Of a DNA stretch of 11,589 nt, positions 1 through 5,758 are shown piece by piece. Made by a program: the position numbers and the translations under genes. The notes under the pieces are model-generated. The model did no database searches. It was not told the DNA's origin and was given only the letters and a program-made list of their open reading frames with translations. The DNA comes from Thermococcus sp. (GTDB taxonomy: Archaea > Methanobacteriota_B > Thermococci > Thermococcales > Thermococcaceae), in the NCBI GenBank assembly GCA_027035445.1, contig JALVUT010000158.1, positions 1 to 11,589 of the forward strand, in the 5' to 3' direction. Position 1 is the stretch's first letter, and each line of letters opens with the position of its first letter.

Positions 1-318
1 CATGTCCATCTCCATGAAGTAGCCGGGCTTTGGACCGCCCGTGGAGAAGAAGAATACCTCAGGTTCGCCGATGTTTTCAAGCTCTTTCACCGTTCTCTCC
101 AGGTCTTCGCGTTTTGTGAGGTCGGCAACGATGTAATCAACGTTTACACCACTCTCGGCCTGTATTTTCTCCCTCGCCCTCCGCAGGTTCTCCTCGCTCC
201 GCGAGAGAAGTACAACATCCGTTCCAGCCTTTGCAAGAACTCTCGCGACGCCGAATCCTATGCCCTTGCTCGATGCAGTCGTGAAGGCCAGCTTCCCGGA
301 AAGATCTATCTCCAGCAT
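1..318 (-). CDS. SDR-family oxidoreductase, N-terminal 106 residues (runs off the left edge)
   Basis: The reverse strand is open from an ATG at 318 to the window edge, exactly 106 codons. The protein begins with a hydrophobic strand followed by TASSKGIG (residues 14-21), the dinucleotide-binding glycine motif of short-chain dehydrogenases/reductases. ADLT at 65-68 matches the adenine-pocket motif, and STGGPKPG (92-99) stands where classical SDRs have NNAG. That TGGP variant is common in prokaryotic SDRs annotated as 3-oxoacyl-ACP-reductase-like or glucose-dehydrogenase-like, so the substrate cannot be named. The catalytic Ser/Tyr/Lys lie beyond the window. An in-frame ATG exists at 330, but 318 is preferred because GGTGA sits 5 bases upstream of it. 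A likely promoter lies at 349-364. The family call is secure; the specific reaction is unknown. Confidence 0.88.
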   Translation of the reverse strand, partial: MLEIDLSGKLAFTTASSKGIGFGVARVLAKAGTDVVLLSRSEENLRRAREKIQAESGVNVDYIVADLTKREDLERTVKELENIGEPEVFFFSTGGPKPGYFMEMDM

Positions 319-348
319 GGTGGTCACCATTGGGGTTACGCCCCGATA

Positions 349-364
349 GCTAAAACCTTTTCCG
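349..364 (-). promoter_or_regulatory. Probable BRE/TATA promoter of the SDR gene
   Basis: On the minus strand this reads CGGAAAA followed by GGTTTTAGC, a purine-rich BRE and TATA-like box about 35 bases before the ATG at 318. The predicted transcription start is about 10 bases upstream of the ATG. The box is not a perfect TATA sequence. Confidence 0.5.
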
Positions 365-516
365 TCACTGCCTTTCCCCGCGGCTGAGGCTCTGGTAAAG
401 ATGCAGGAACCTCACAGACGGTTGACGGGGAGTATATGACGGCAACCACTGCAAGCAGTGTGAGAAACGGTGTCAGGATAAACGTTGTGGGTACAACTGG
501 TGTATATAAAGTGGAG

Positions 517-534
517 GGCTCAGAGTTTTGAGCC
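517..534 (-). other. Perfect hairpin over the DUF998 stop codon
   Basis: GGCTCA (517-522) and TGAGCC (529-534) form a perfect 6-bp inverted repeat with a 6-base loop. One arm contains the TGA stop of the DUF998 gene. There is no long T run after it on the minus strand, so it is not a convincing archaeal terminator by itself; it may protect the 3' end of the mRNA or mean nothing. Confidence 0.4.
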
Positions 535-1098
535 AGGGGCACCCTCCTTAAGCCGCGTAAGAAGGACATAGTACCAGGTCACGATTCCAAAAGTGCCGAT
601 GGATTCAGATACTGCAACGCCCTTGAAGGCCCTCATCGCCGCTGTTGAAAGGAGCCATGCTAGGACAAAGAGAGTGATGCTAAAGGCACCAAACGTCCGG
701 TTCTTCTCTATATAAAACCCGATTCCGGTTATTAGTATACCAAAGCCCGCTGTCACGAAAAAGGCCCAGCTCACATAGTAGTGCGGGGACGTGCCTTCGG
801 GGAAAAGGCCTATGAGACCTAGGAAAAAGAGGCCTGCGGTGAAGGTGCCAATGCCAGCTTTTTGAACTGGATTTTTGAGCCCCTTCAACAGGGCTAGGGT
901 GCAGTAAACCCCTAAGATGGAGGCTATTACAAAGGCGCTGTCCATCACCCAGTTGTAGGGCAGGCCAACCCTTCCCATATCACTTATTGCGTTTTCCGTG
1001 ATCCGCCACCAGGAACGGTTGATGTACGCGGCGGTCCCTATACCTGTGAGGGCAACCAGAGGTGCGAGAAAACCTGCGTAGAGCTGGAACTTCTTCAT
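520..1098 (-). CDS. DUF998 family integral membrane protein
   Basis: The 192-residue protein is almost entirely hydrophobic, with about six predicted membrane segments (roughly residues 6-26, 51-72, 83-99, 107-129, 137-153, 167-182). Two polar signatures identify DUF998: ISDMG after the first segment (residues 38-42) and GLFPEG followed by SPHYYVS (97-110), between the third and fourth segments. The conserved Asp, Glu and His in these loops could line an active site or channel, but no biochemical role is established for the family. The ATG at 1098 is preceded by GGGGG with about 5 bases spacing and by a BRE/TATA element at 1129-1143, so it is transcribed on its own. The downstream SDR gene is about 190 bases away with a promoter of its own. 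Confidence 0.85.
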   Translation of the reverse strand: MKKFQLYAGFLAPLVALTGIGTAAYINRSWWRITENAISDMGRVGLPYNWVMDSAFVIASILGVYCTLALLKGLKNPVQKAGIGTFTAGLFFLGLIGLFPEGTSPHYYVSWAFFVTAGFGILITGIGFYIEKNRTFGAFSITLFVLAWLLSTAAMRAFKGVAVSESIGTFGIVTWYYVLLTRLKEGAPGSKL

Positions 1099-1128
1099 AT
1101 TTACCCCCTGTTATATTCGCCCCTACTT

Positions 1129-1143
1129 CCTTAAAGTTTTTCC
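1129..1143 (-). promoter_or_regulatory. Promoter of the DUF998 gene
   Basis: The minus strand reads GGAAAAA then CTTTAAGG, a typical Thermococcales BRE plus TATA box. Its centre is about 34 bases before the ATG at 1098, predicting a leader just long enough to carry the GGGGG ribosome-binding site. Confidence 0.7.
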
Positions 1144-1332
1144 ACACATTGTCCCACTCAAGGAGGGGGCAGTATCCCTCAACTCCGTCTCGGCCTTTTG
1201 TGATCGAAGTAATGTGCGGCCTCCACAATCTCCTAGAGCCCTCGGTATGATGGACTCTTTTTAGGTCGTGGATCTACAGACCTCAGGAGAGTTGTCAGTA
1301 TTTTTTCCTTGGGGGCATATCTAGCCCGATAT

Positions 1333-2142
1333 TTAGACCTCAATAACCTGTCCCACGTATAGCGGTTCTACGTTTCCAAAGTTGGCCTTCAGGTAGGCGT
1401 ATTCATCGATTCCGGTACAGTGGCCTGCGTACAGCCTTTCCACGCCGATGGACTTAACTCCCTCGATGGTCTCCCGCAGGAGTTCTTTCCTAGCCTCCCT
1501 GAGATGGAATCCCCCGATAAGGGCTTTTATTGGTTTACCCGCGAGATTTAGAGTATGCTCCGCTATGTTTAGGATCCCACTGTGCCCGCAACCCGTTATT
1601 ACGGCAACTTCTTTTCCCAGATCAACAATGAGTGCCATGTCATCTTTCACCGGGTCTTTAACGTACTCGCCGTTTTTTGTGAGGTATCCAACGGCCCTGT
1701 TCCAGTGCTTTCTCTCTATCTCGCCCGAGCTCAGGAAGCCCGGGAGGAACTCCATCGGTTTCGGGCTCAGGTGGAAGCGCGCGCCAAGGCTTTCAAGCTC
1801 TTCCCTTGTGAAGGGGATGCCTATCTCCCTGAACTTTGGCTTTAGAGCGGCCCTCCTCTGGAAAATCCCTGGGTGTGCGTAGACGTCAATTTCCCCTCGT
1901 GCTTCAAGAAAGGCTTTTAGACCGCCGGTGTGGTCGTAGTGGCCGTGGGTTATGAAGAGCGCGTCGATGTCTTCGGGGGAAACGTTCAGTGCCTTCATAT
2001 TGCAGAGCAGAACTTTACCATCGGTTCCGGTATCCACAAGGACGCTCCTTCCATGGTGCTCTACAAGAACGGAAAATCCGTGGTAGCCGAGGAGGCCCTT
2101 TTTGTAACCGGCGTGGTTCTCAAAGATAACGGCCAGCCTCAT
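1333..2142 (-). CDS. MBL-fold metallohydrolase, MJ0301/COG1237 type
   Basis: The 269-residue protein has the full metal-binding set of the metallo-beta-lactamase fold: DTG at 37-39, HGHYDH at 66-71 (HxHxDH), GCGHSG at 184-189, GGFHL at 210-214 and GHCTG at 240-244. This arrangement (late GCGHSG, GGFH and GHC) is typical of the COG1237 group, whose methanogen member MJ0301 is annotated as a dihydropterin-ribofuranosylaminobenzene 5'-phosphate synthase. Thermococcales lack methanogenesis, so the substrate here is unknown. The reading frame is open upstream to 2295, but the ATG at 2142 is chosen: GGTGG lies a few bases before it, the protein then starts cleanly with MRLAVIFENHAG, and the upstream extension would be an antisense-like copy of the neighbour's Gly/Arg tail. 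It lies 40 bases after a NifX-like gene, suggesting co-transcription and a role with it. Confidence 0.9.
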   Translation of the reverse strand: MRLAVIFENHAGYKKGLLGYHGFSVLVEHHGRSVLVDTGTDGKVLLCNMKALNVSPEDIDALFITHGHYDHTGGLKAFLEARGEIDVYAHPGIFQRRAALKPKFREIGIPFTREELESLGARFHLSPKPMEFLPGFLSSGEIERKHWNRAVGYLTKNGEYVKDPVKDDMALIVDLGKEVAVITGCGHSGILNIAEHTLNLAGKPIKALIGGFHLREARKELLRETIEGVKSIGVERLYAGHCTGIDEYAYLKANFGNVEPLYVGQVIEV

Positions 2143-2182
2143 CCTAACCACCTGAAAAACATGAGGAAGCTTGTGAGACCAC

Positions 2183-2665
2183 TCACCAGCCGCCCCTGCC
2201 TCTTCCGCGGCCTCTTCCCATTCCGCCGCCGGCTCCTCTTCCGCGGCCCATGCCACGTCCCATACCACCACGACCGTAGCCGGCTCCGTATCCACCTCCC
2301 ATACCCCCGCCTTCGGGCCCCGTGATCAGACCGGAGAGCTCACCGCGGAGGAAGGCCTCAACGGCCTCGCGGACGGTCATGTTTGCGGGTGCCGAGATCA
2401 TCCTTATTCCCGCCGCCTCAAGGACGCCGTAGGAGTTGGGTCCAAACTGGCCTGACATGACAACGTCAGCGCCTTGATCGATGGCGAACTGGGCCGCGGT
2501 AACTCCGGCACCCCTCGGCTGGGAGTAGCCGGGGTTTGGGAGCACCTGAACGCTGGTTATCCCCCCGTTCTCAACGTCGACTATCGTAAAGGTAGGAGTC
2601 CTCCCGAATGCGGGGTTCACCCTGTCGTCGAGACCCCCGTTTATTGTTGACACGATTATCCTCAT
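2183..2665 (-). CDS. NifX/MTH1175-like protein with Gly/Arg-rich tail
   Basis: Residues 1-115 of 160 form a dinitrogenase iron-molybdenum cofactor family domain (RNase-H-like fold; NifX, NifY, NifB C-terminus, MTH1175). The evidence is MRIIVSTINGG, then AFGRTPTF (19-26) in place of the usual HFG-A-F, and SGQFGPNSYGVLEAAGIR (71-88), the family's GP-N-L-GI core. Such domains bind metal-cluster cofactors or small ligands in nitrogen fixers; Thermococcus shows no nitrogenase here, so the ligand is unknown. From about residue 117 the tail is almost only Gly, Met, Arg and a few Tyr. The ATG at 2665 is chosen over an in-frame ATG at 2716 because GGAGGTGG lies just before it and a promoter at 2700-2708 would sit inside a longer gene. 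It is followed 40 bases on by the MBL gene. Confidence 0.88.
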   Translation of the reverse strand: MRIIVSTINGGLDDRVNPAFGRTPTFTIVDVENGGITSVQVLPNPGYSQPRGAGVTAAQFAIDQGADVVMSGQFGPNSYGVLEAAGIRMISAPANMTVREAVEAFLRGELSGLITGPEGGGMGGGYGAGYGRGGMGRGMGRGRGAGGGMGRGRGRGRGGW

Positions 2666-2699
2666 CACAACCACCTCCGCTGGAATTAGGAAAACCGAA

Positions 2700-2718
2700 C
2701 TTAAAAAAGTTTGCATAA
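2700..2718 (-). promoter_or_regulatory. Promoter with upstream TTATGCAAA element, NifX-like gene at 2665
   Basis: The minus strand reads TTATGCAAA (2710-2718), then a T-rich TATA box TTTTTTAAG (2700-2708), about 39 bases before the ATG. It lies between the stop of the small membrane gene (2721) and this gene, so the cluster has at least one internal promoter. The same TTATGCAAA at the same distance occurs before the lipoprotein gene at 11309. Confidence 0.6.
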
Positions 2719-2720
2719 GT

Positions 2721-2939
2721 TCAGAATGGCCTGAACCAGGTTCCCGGGCGCGGCCTGATGAACTCCCTGATTATGAGGAGCATCGTCAGACCGAGGGCGT
2801 ACGGGAGAGCCACTAGGAAAAGCTTGATCAGGAAGTAGAGTATGCCTATTAGTATCAGCAGTTCAATGATCCCGTAGGCTCCTCCGAGCGAATAGAACCC
2901 GCGTCCCCTTCCGTAGCCCCTTCCCATTCCCCGTGGCAT
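2721..2939 (-). CDS. Small membrane protein with Gly/Arg-rich N-terminus
   Basis: This 72-residue protein starts with a Gly/Arg/Met-rich stretch, MPRGMGRGYGRGRGF (1-15), followed by a hydrophobic region from about residue 20 to 60 that can form one long or two short membrane helices, and a basic C-terminus (REFIRPRPG). No known enzyme motif is present. The ATG at 2939 has AAGGGGG about 7 bases upstream. It lies between two NifX-like genes in the same direction, 58 bases after one and 55 before the other. Its head resembles the tail of the NifX-like protein at 2183-2665 (shared MGRG and GRGRG words). That likeness suggests a membrane partner or anchor for them, which is inference only. Its conservation in position and its clear start make it a real gene. 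Confidence 0.72.
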   Translation of the reverse strand: MPRGMGRGYGRGRGFYSLGGAYGIIELLILIGILYFLIKLFLVALPYALGLTMLLIIREFIRPRPGTWFRPF

Positions 2940-2997
2940 GTGCTTTCCCCCTTATAATCCATGTTTCAAAATAGAATGGCAAAAGCCAGAAGGGATG

Positions 2998-3615
2998 TCA
3001 CCACCAGCCAAAAAACCTGGCAAGCCACGTTCTCCTGCTGGGCTGGCCCGTCCATGGGCAGTAGCCTAGCTGGGCACCCCAGCCTCTACCACCACGTCCG
3101 AAACCTCTACCCCAGCCGCCTCTGCGGCCCCAGCCTCTGCCCCTGCCGGGGCCGAAGCCGTAGCCGTAGGCCGGGTACGGGGAATACAGGGGTGTCGATG
3201 GGTAGGGGCCATATACCGGTGGGTTTGCAGGGGTTCCGGCTGCCGGAAATGCCCCCATTGGCGTTGGTGTGATGAACGTTGGGGCGCTTCCACTTGCCAC
3301 CATCTTTACAGCCTCCTCAACCGGGGTTCCAGGAGCGACCTGGTAGAGCCTTATGCCCGCCGCCCCTATTGCTCCGAGGGCATTCGGACCGACCTGCGGC
3401 GCTATTATTGCCTCAACTCCCTCGTTGATGAGTGTCTGAACCGCCATCGGGCCGGCCCCGCCGCCAGCCATAGCCGCTCCGTTCTGGATGACCTTCTCGT
3501 TGGTTACGTTTCCCTTCTCGTCAACCTCTGCTATGAAGAACGCGGGGGCGCGTGCGAACACGGGGGCAACCGTGTCGTTGAGTCCTCCACCGTTTGTTGG
3601 TACCGCAACTTTCAT
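2998..3615 (-). CDS. NifX/MTH1175-like protein with Pro/Tyr and Gly/Arg-rich tail
   Basis: Residues 1-112 of 205 are a dinitrogenase iron-molybdenum cofactor family domain: MKVAVPTNGGGLND at the start, VFARAPAFFIAEV (19-31), and APQVGPNALGAIGAAGIR (72-89). A long low-complexity extension follows: Pro/Ala/Tyr-rich (about 113-152), then Gly/Arg/Trp-rich (153-180), ending in YCPWTGQP (185-192) and a Trp-rich tip. A terminal CPxTGxP motif after a Gly-rich linker recurs, from memory, in archaeal members of this family; with a single Cys it could be a metal or thiol site. The ATG at 3615 follows GGAGGTGGT. The gene has a strong promoter at 3664-3679 with a palindrome at 3649-3662 placed to act as an operator. 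It is the first gene of the leftward arm. The cofactor bound is unknown. Confidence 0.88.
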   Translation of the reverse strand: MKVAVPTNGGGLNDTVAPVFARAPAFFIAEVDEKGNVTNEKVIQNGAAMAGGGAGPMAVQTLINEGVEAIIAPQVGPNALGAIGAAGIRLYQVAPGTPVEEAVKMVASGSAPTFITPTPMGAFPAAGTPANPPVYGPYPSTPLYSPYPAYGYGFGPGRGRGWGRRGGWGRGFGRGGRGWGAQLGYCPWTGQPSRRTWLARFFGWW

Positions 3616-3648
3616 AACTTACCACCTCCATTTTCTCCTTCATTGTTT

Positions 3649-3662
3649 TGTGCATATGCACA
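3649..3662. promoter_or_regulatory. Perfect 14-bp palindrome, candidate operator
   Basis: TGTGCATATGCACA is its own reverse complement. It begins one base after the TATA box of the leftward NifX-like gene (3664-3673) and lies before its predicted start site near 3643. A repressor bound here would block polymerase loading. It also lies about 30 bases upstream of the divergent TATA box at 3691-3699, so it could control both arms. The binding protein is unknown. Confidence 0.6.
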
Positions 3663-3663
3663 G

Positions 3664-3679
3664 TATTTAAAGTTTTCGG
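3664..3679 (-). promoter_or_regulatory. Promoter of the leftward NifX-like cluster
   Basis: The minus strand reads CCGAAA followed by ACTTTAAATA, a strong BRE plus TATA box about 53 bases before the ATG at 3615. The predicted start near 3643 gives a leader of about 28 bases containing GGAGGTGGT. Confidence 0.75.
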
Positions 3680-3690
3680 TGGCCCTAACC

Positions 3691-3699
3691 CTTATAAGC
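3691..3699 (+). promoter_or_regulatory. Promoter of the rightward NifX-like gene
   Basis: CTTATAAGC is a good TATA box. The expected start site about 25 bases on (near 3720) would give the ATG at 3730 a leader of about 10 bases that contains GGTGAT. It is only about 18 bases from the divergent TATA box. Confidence 0.7.
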
Positions 3700-3729
3700 T
3701 AAAATCCGGAAGTTGCGGTGGTGATGCTC

Positions 3730-4146
3730 ATGAGTGGGGGGAGGTGTCTCAAGGTTGCGTTTGGAATGGAGAGCGACGAGATGCTTATCGATGCCCACTA
3801 CGGGGATTCGGAGTTTTTCGCGATCTATGAAATCTGCGAGAACGGGAGTATCAAACTCCTCGAAAAAAGACCTAACAAGGCCAAGGACTTCGAAGAGAAA
3901 GAGCACGGCGACCCGCGAAAGTTCAAGGCGGTTGTGAGCCAGCTCCTCGACGTCGAGGTTTTAACGGCGTTCAGAATGGGCCCGAACTTCCTCAGAATAA
4001 GGGACAAGACCAACAAGGTGGCCTTCTTCACGAGGACGAGAGACTTAAAGCTCGCCCTTCAGAGGGTCGTTGAGAACTTCGACGAGCTGTGGGAACAGGT
4101 TGGGGAGAAAAAGATGGCGATTGAGAAGCCAATCGTCGAGGAATGA
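3730..4146 (+). CDS. NifX/MTH1175-like protein without tail
   Basis: The 138-residue protein belongs to the dinitrogenase iron-molybdenum cofactor family. It shows KVAFGMESDEMLIDAHYGDSE (8-28) with the family's H-(Y/F)-G metal-site motif at 23-25, then FFAIYEI, and a weaker form of the GP core, FRMGPNFLRIRDK (81-93). Of the three family members in this window it alone keeps the His in HYG and lacks any low-complexity tail; it ends in a charged helix. In-frame starts exist at 3718, 3721, 3724 and 3730. The ATG at 3730 is preferred because GGTGGTGAT ends 4 bases before it and the TATA box predicts transcription starting near 3720. Its stop overlaps the next start (ATGA), so it is translationally coupled to a membrane methyltransferase-like gene. 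It is divergent from the NifX-like/MBL arm and probably co-regulated. Confidence 0.85.
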   Translation: MSGGRCLKVAFGMESDEMLIDAHYGDSEFFAIYEICENGSIKLLEKRPNKAKDFEEKEHGDPRKFKAVVSQLLDVEVLTAFRMGPNFLRIRDKTNKVAFFTRTRDLKLALQRVVENFDELWEQVGEKKMAIEKPIVEE

Positions 4147-4577
4147 GCATGAGGTTTTGGGGTATAGAGCCCAAGGTCGGGCTTACAGCAGGGCTCTACG
4201 CGATTTCCGCTTTTTACCTGAACGCCAGGTTGAGCCTAACCTCCACTTTCCCCGTTTTTGGAGTTCTTCTCCTCGTTTCCGGCCTTGTGCTCTGGCTTTA
4301 CTGCTACCTTCAGGTCTCAAGGGCCCACGCGAGGGGCAAGCTCCTGACCACGGGGTGCTACTCAAGGGTCAGGCACCCGATATACTCGATCTGGGGCTTT
4401 CTAATCCTCCCGGGCTTCTCGCTCGTGATCGGCGGCTTCATGCTCCTTCTTCCACTCGTTTACTGGGCCTCGGTGGTGCGGTTCATAGGAGAAGAGGAGG
4501 GGGCCCTCGAAGAGTACTTTGGAGAGGAATGGATAGAATACAGAAAGAAAACGCCCCGCTTCGTTCCGAGGGCATAG
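4143..4577 (+). CDS. Isoprenylcysteine carboxyl methyltransferase (ICMT)/PEMT-like membrane protein
   Basis: The 144-residue protein has about four membrane segments (roughly 12-27, 37-56, 82-101, 100-115) and the ICMT/PEMT superfamily signature: GCYSRVRHPIY (71-81), whose RHP binds S-adenosylmethionine, then E-E near the end of the last helix (117-119) and EEYFGEEWIEY (123-133). In characterised relatives these segments methylate membrane-bound thiol, carboxyl or amine substrates. The archaeal substrate is unknown. The start at 4143 overlaps the stop of the NifX-like gene by ATGA; an ATG at 4149 is an alternative. It converges with the CGGC gene with only 16 bases between the stops. It may modify a lipid or a membrane partner of the NifX system, but only gene order supports that. 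Confidence 0.83.
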   Translation: MSMRFWGIEPKVGLTAGLYAISAFYLNARLSLTSTFPVFGVLLLVSGLVLWLYCYLQVSRAHARGKLLTTGCYSRVRHPIYSIWGFLILPGFSLVIGGFMLLLPLVYWASVVRFIGEEEGALEEYFGEEWIEYRKKTPRFVPRA

Positions 4578-4593
4578 ACTTAGAGCAACCTGC

Positions 4594-5031
4594 TCAATCG
4601 TACTTCCTACGGGTCTCCTCATCGCAGAGGACGTACTTCAGGCGCTCCTCCCATTCGGGCGAGTCCCACGTCCCGAGGGCTTTGTGCGTTACGTAGTACT
4701 TCTGGGGTATCGGATGGGTTCCGAGAACGACCTTGAGGCCGTACTTCTCCTCGATGAACTTCTTGAAGTAGTCTATCCACGGGCAGGGCGGGTAGCCCAC
4801 GAGAAATCCCGTCGCCAGGTGGATGACCTCGACGCCGTTCTTCTTCATCTCCGCCGGGGCGTACTCTATGTTGCCGCCGGGACAGCCACCGCAGGCGGTG
4901 TAGCCCACAACTTCGACTTCCTGCCCCCTGTATATGCTGAACGCCCCCTCGCGCTCCCTTAAAGCTCTAAAGCACTTGCCGCCGGTGCAGGTCCGGTAGC
5001 GGTCGCATATAATTATCCCTATCTTCACCAT
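4594..5031 (-). CDS. CGGC-domain cysteine-rich protein
   Basis: The 145-residue protein has the hallmarks of the CGGC domain: CDRYRTCTGGKC (9-20), with Cys9, Cys15 and Cys20, then YTACGGCPGG (44-53) with Cys47 and Cys50, and VEVIHLATG (about 67-75). The domain is proposed from its cysteines and histidines to bind zinc or another metal; no reaction is established. The first eight residues form a hydrophobic beta strand, consistent with a soluble Rossmann-like fold. The frame is open to 5151, but the ATG at 5031 is chosen: GGGGAT lies 7 bases before it, a promoter at 5077-5085 lies inside the longer version, and homologues start with a similar short strand before the first Cys. An ATG at 5040 is possible. 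It is divergent from the DUF2250 gene. Confidence 0.87.
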   Translation of the reverse strand: MVKIGIIICDRYRTCTGGKCFRALREREGAFSIYRGQEVEVVGYTACGGCPGGNIEYAPAEMKKNGVEVIHLATGFLVGYPPCPWIDYFKKFIEEKYGLKVVLGTHPIPQKYYVTHKALGTWDSPEWEERLKYVLCDEETRRKYD

Positions 5032-5076
5032 TTCTGGCATCCCCGGGGATTTACACATAGTCTTCGCCGCCACATA

Positions 5077-5085
5077 CCTTAAACC
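5077..5085 (-). promoter_or_regulatory. Promoter of the CGGC-domain gene
   Basis: The minus strand reads GGTTTAAGG preceded by GGGGAA, a TATA box with a BRE-like element about 50 bases before the ATG at 5031. It supports the short start over the longer open frame. Confidence 0.6.
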
Positions 5086-5104
5086 TTCCCCTTGGATGAG
5101 GAGA

Positions 5105-5112
5105 TTTATAAA
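5105..5112 (+). promoter_or_regulatory. Promoter of the DUF2250 gene
   Basis: TTTATAAA is a strong TATA box; the start site should fall near 5133, about 40 bases before the ATG at 5174. It stands some 20 bases from the divergent CGGC promoter. A six-codon frame (5150-5170) precedes the gene in its leader but has no ribosome-binding site. Confidence 0.65.
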
Positions 5113-5173
5113 GTGCGGCTCTGAGAAGGGGGGCGACGGCGACAAAGCCATGTTAGGCTCAAGGGGGTAACCT

Positions 5174-5665
5174 ATGCAGCCCGCGCGGCTCCTCCCGGTT
5201 CACCTCTACGTCCTAGCCCACCTCAGGAAGGCCCGCGTCGACTACGCCAAGATGATGGCCAAGATGAGTGAGCTGCCGCTTTCCCTCATCGAGGACGCGG
5301 TAAAAGACCTAATGGAAGCGGGGCTGGTGGAGCGGGACTCGGGAAGCGCGATAAAGAGGAGCAAGGCACGCTTTAAGAAGGCCTTCGAGGTTCACAAACA
5401 CCACACCTACTACCGCCTCTCGCGCGAAGGGGAGCTCTTCGTCAGGTCAATCGATGAGAAATGGCTGAAGAACTACTTCGACTCGCTTCTTCCCGATGGA
5501 TGGAAGGTCGTTAGGGCTCTGGCAAAGGCTAAAAACTTTAACGAGCTTCCAAAAAACCTTAGAGACAACAAGATTAGGAGGAAGCTCATCCTGCACCGCT
5601 TCATAACCCCGAGCGGGCGGAAGACAGCTTTTTTCAGGCTATTGATGGACTTCCTCGAGGGTTGA
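5174..5665 (+). CDS. DUF2250 winged-helix protein
   Basis: The 163-residue protein matches DUF2250, a Thermococcales/archaeal winged-helix family. Residues 5-55 form the helix-turn-helix core (HLYVLAHL, then LPLSLIEDAVKDLMEAGLVER), and HKHHTYYRLSREGELFVR (74-91) is the beta wing of the MarR/ArsR-like type. The C-terminal 70 residues are basic and helical, without catalytic motifs. DNA binding is likely, the targets unknown. The ATG at 5174 is preceded by GGGGGT with 5 bases spacing. It is divergent from the CGGC gene, an arrangement often seen for a regulator and its target, but no obvious operator was found between them. No convincing terminator follows; 93 bases separate it from the convergent DUF835 gene. 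Confidence 0.85.
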   Translation: MQPARLLPVHLYVLAHLRKARVDYAKMMAKMSELPLSLIEDAVKDLMEAGLVERDSGSAIKRSKARFKKAFEVHKHHTYYRLSREGELFVRSIDEKWLKNYFDSLLPDGWKVVRALAKAKNFNELPKNLRDNKIRRKLILHRFITPSGRKTAFFRLLMDFLEG

Positions 5666-5758
5666 GGGTTGCTTAGGCCTTTCTCTGAAAGATTTTGAGC
5701 TTTGATCTGTGTGGATATGCACGAAACTCTGGAAGGTTGGGTAGGGAAATCGGAGACA

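Noticed and set aside
980..1228. 82-codon minus-strand frame starting WRPHITSITKGRDG
   Set aside because: It begins at TTG, overlaps the DUF998 promoter and the first 119 bases of that gene, and no homologue is recognised. A decayed fragment is possible but unsupported.
2143..2295. 51-codon N-terminal extension of the MBL protein, Glu/Ala/Trp-rich
   Set aside because: It is the Gly/Arg tail of the NifX-like gene read in another frame. The ATG at 2142 has a good ribosome-binding site and the family start.
2940..2960. TATA box (GATTATAAG) for the small Gly/Arg membrane gene
   Set aside because: Its distance of about 15 bases to the ATG would place the transcription start inside the gene.
3100..3180. 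Tandem repeat or CRISPR-like array in the C/G-rich stretch
   Set aside because: The repetition comes from Gly and Arg codons in the tail of the NifX-like protein. There are no regular repeat units and spacers.
4070..4696. 208-codon plus-strand frame rich in Arg, Ser and Leu
   Set aside because: It overlaps the NifX-like, ICMT-like and CGGC genes in another frame; its composition is that of a shadow of G+C-rich coding sequence.
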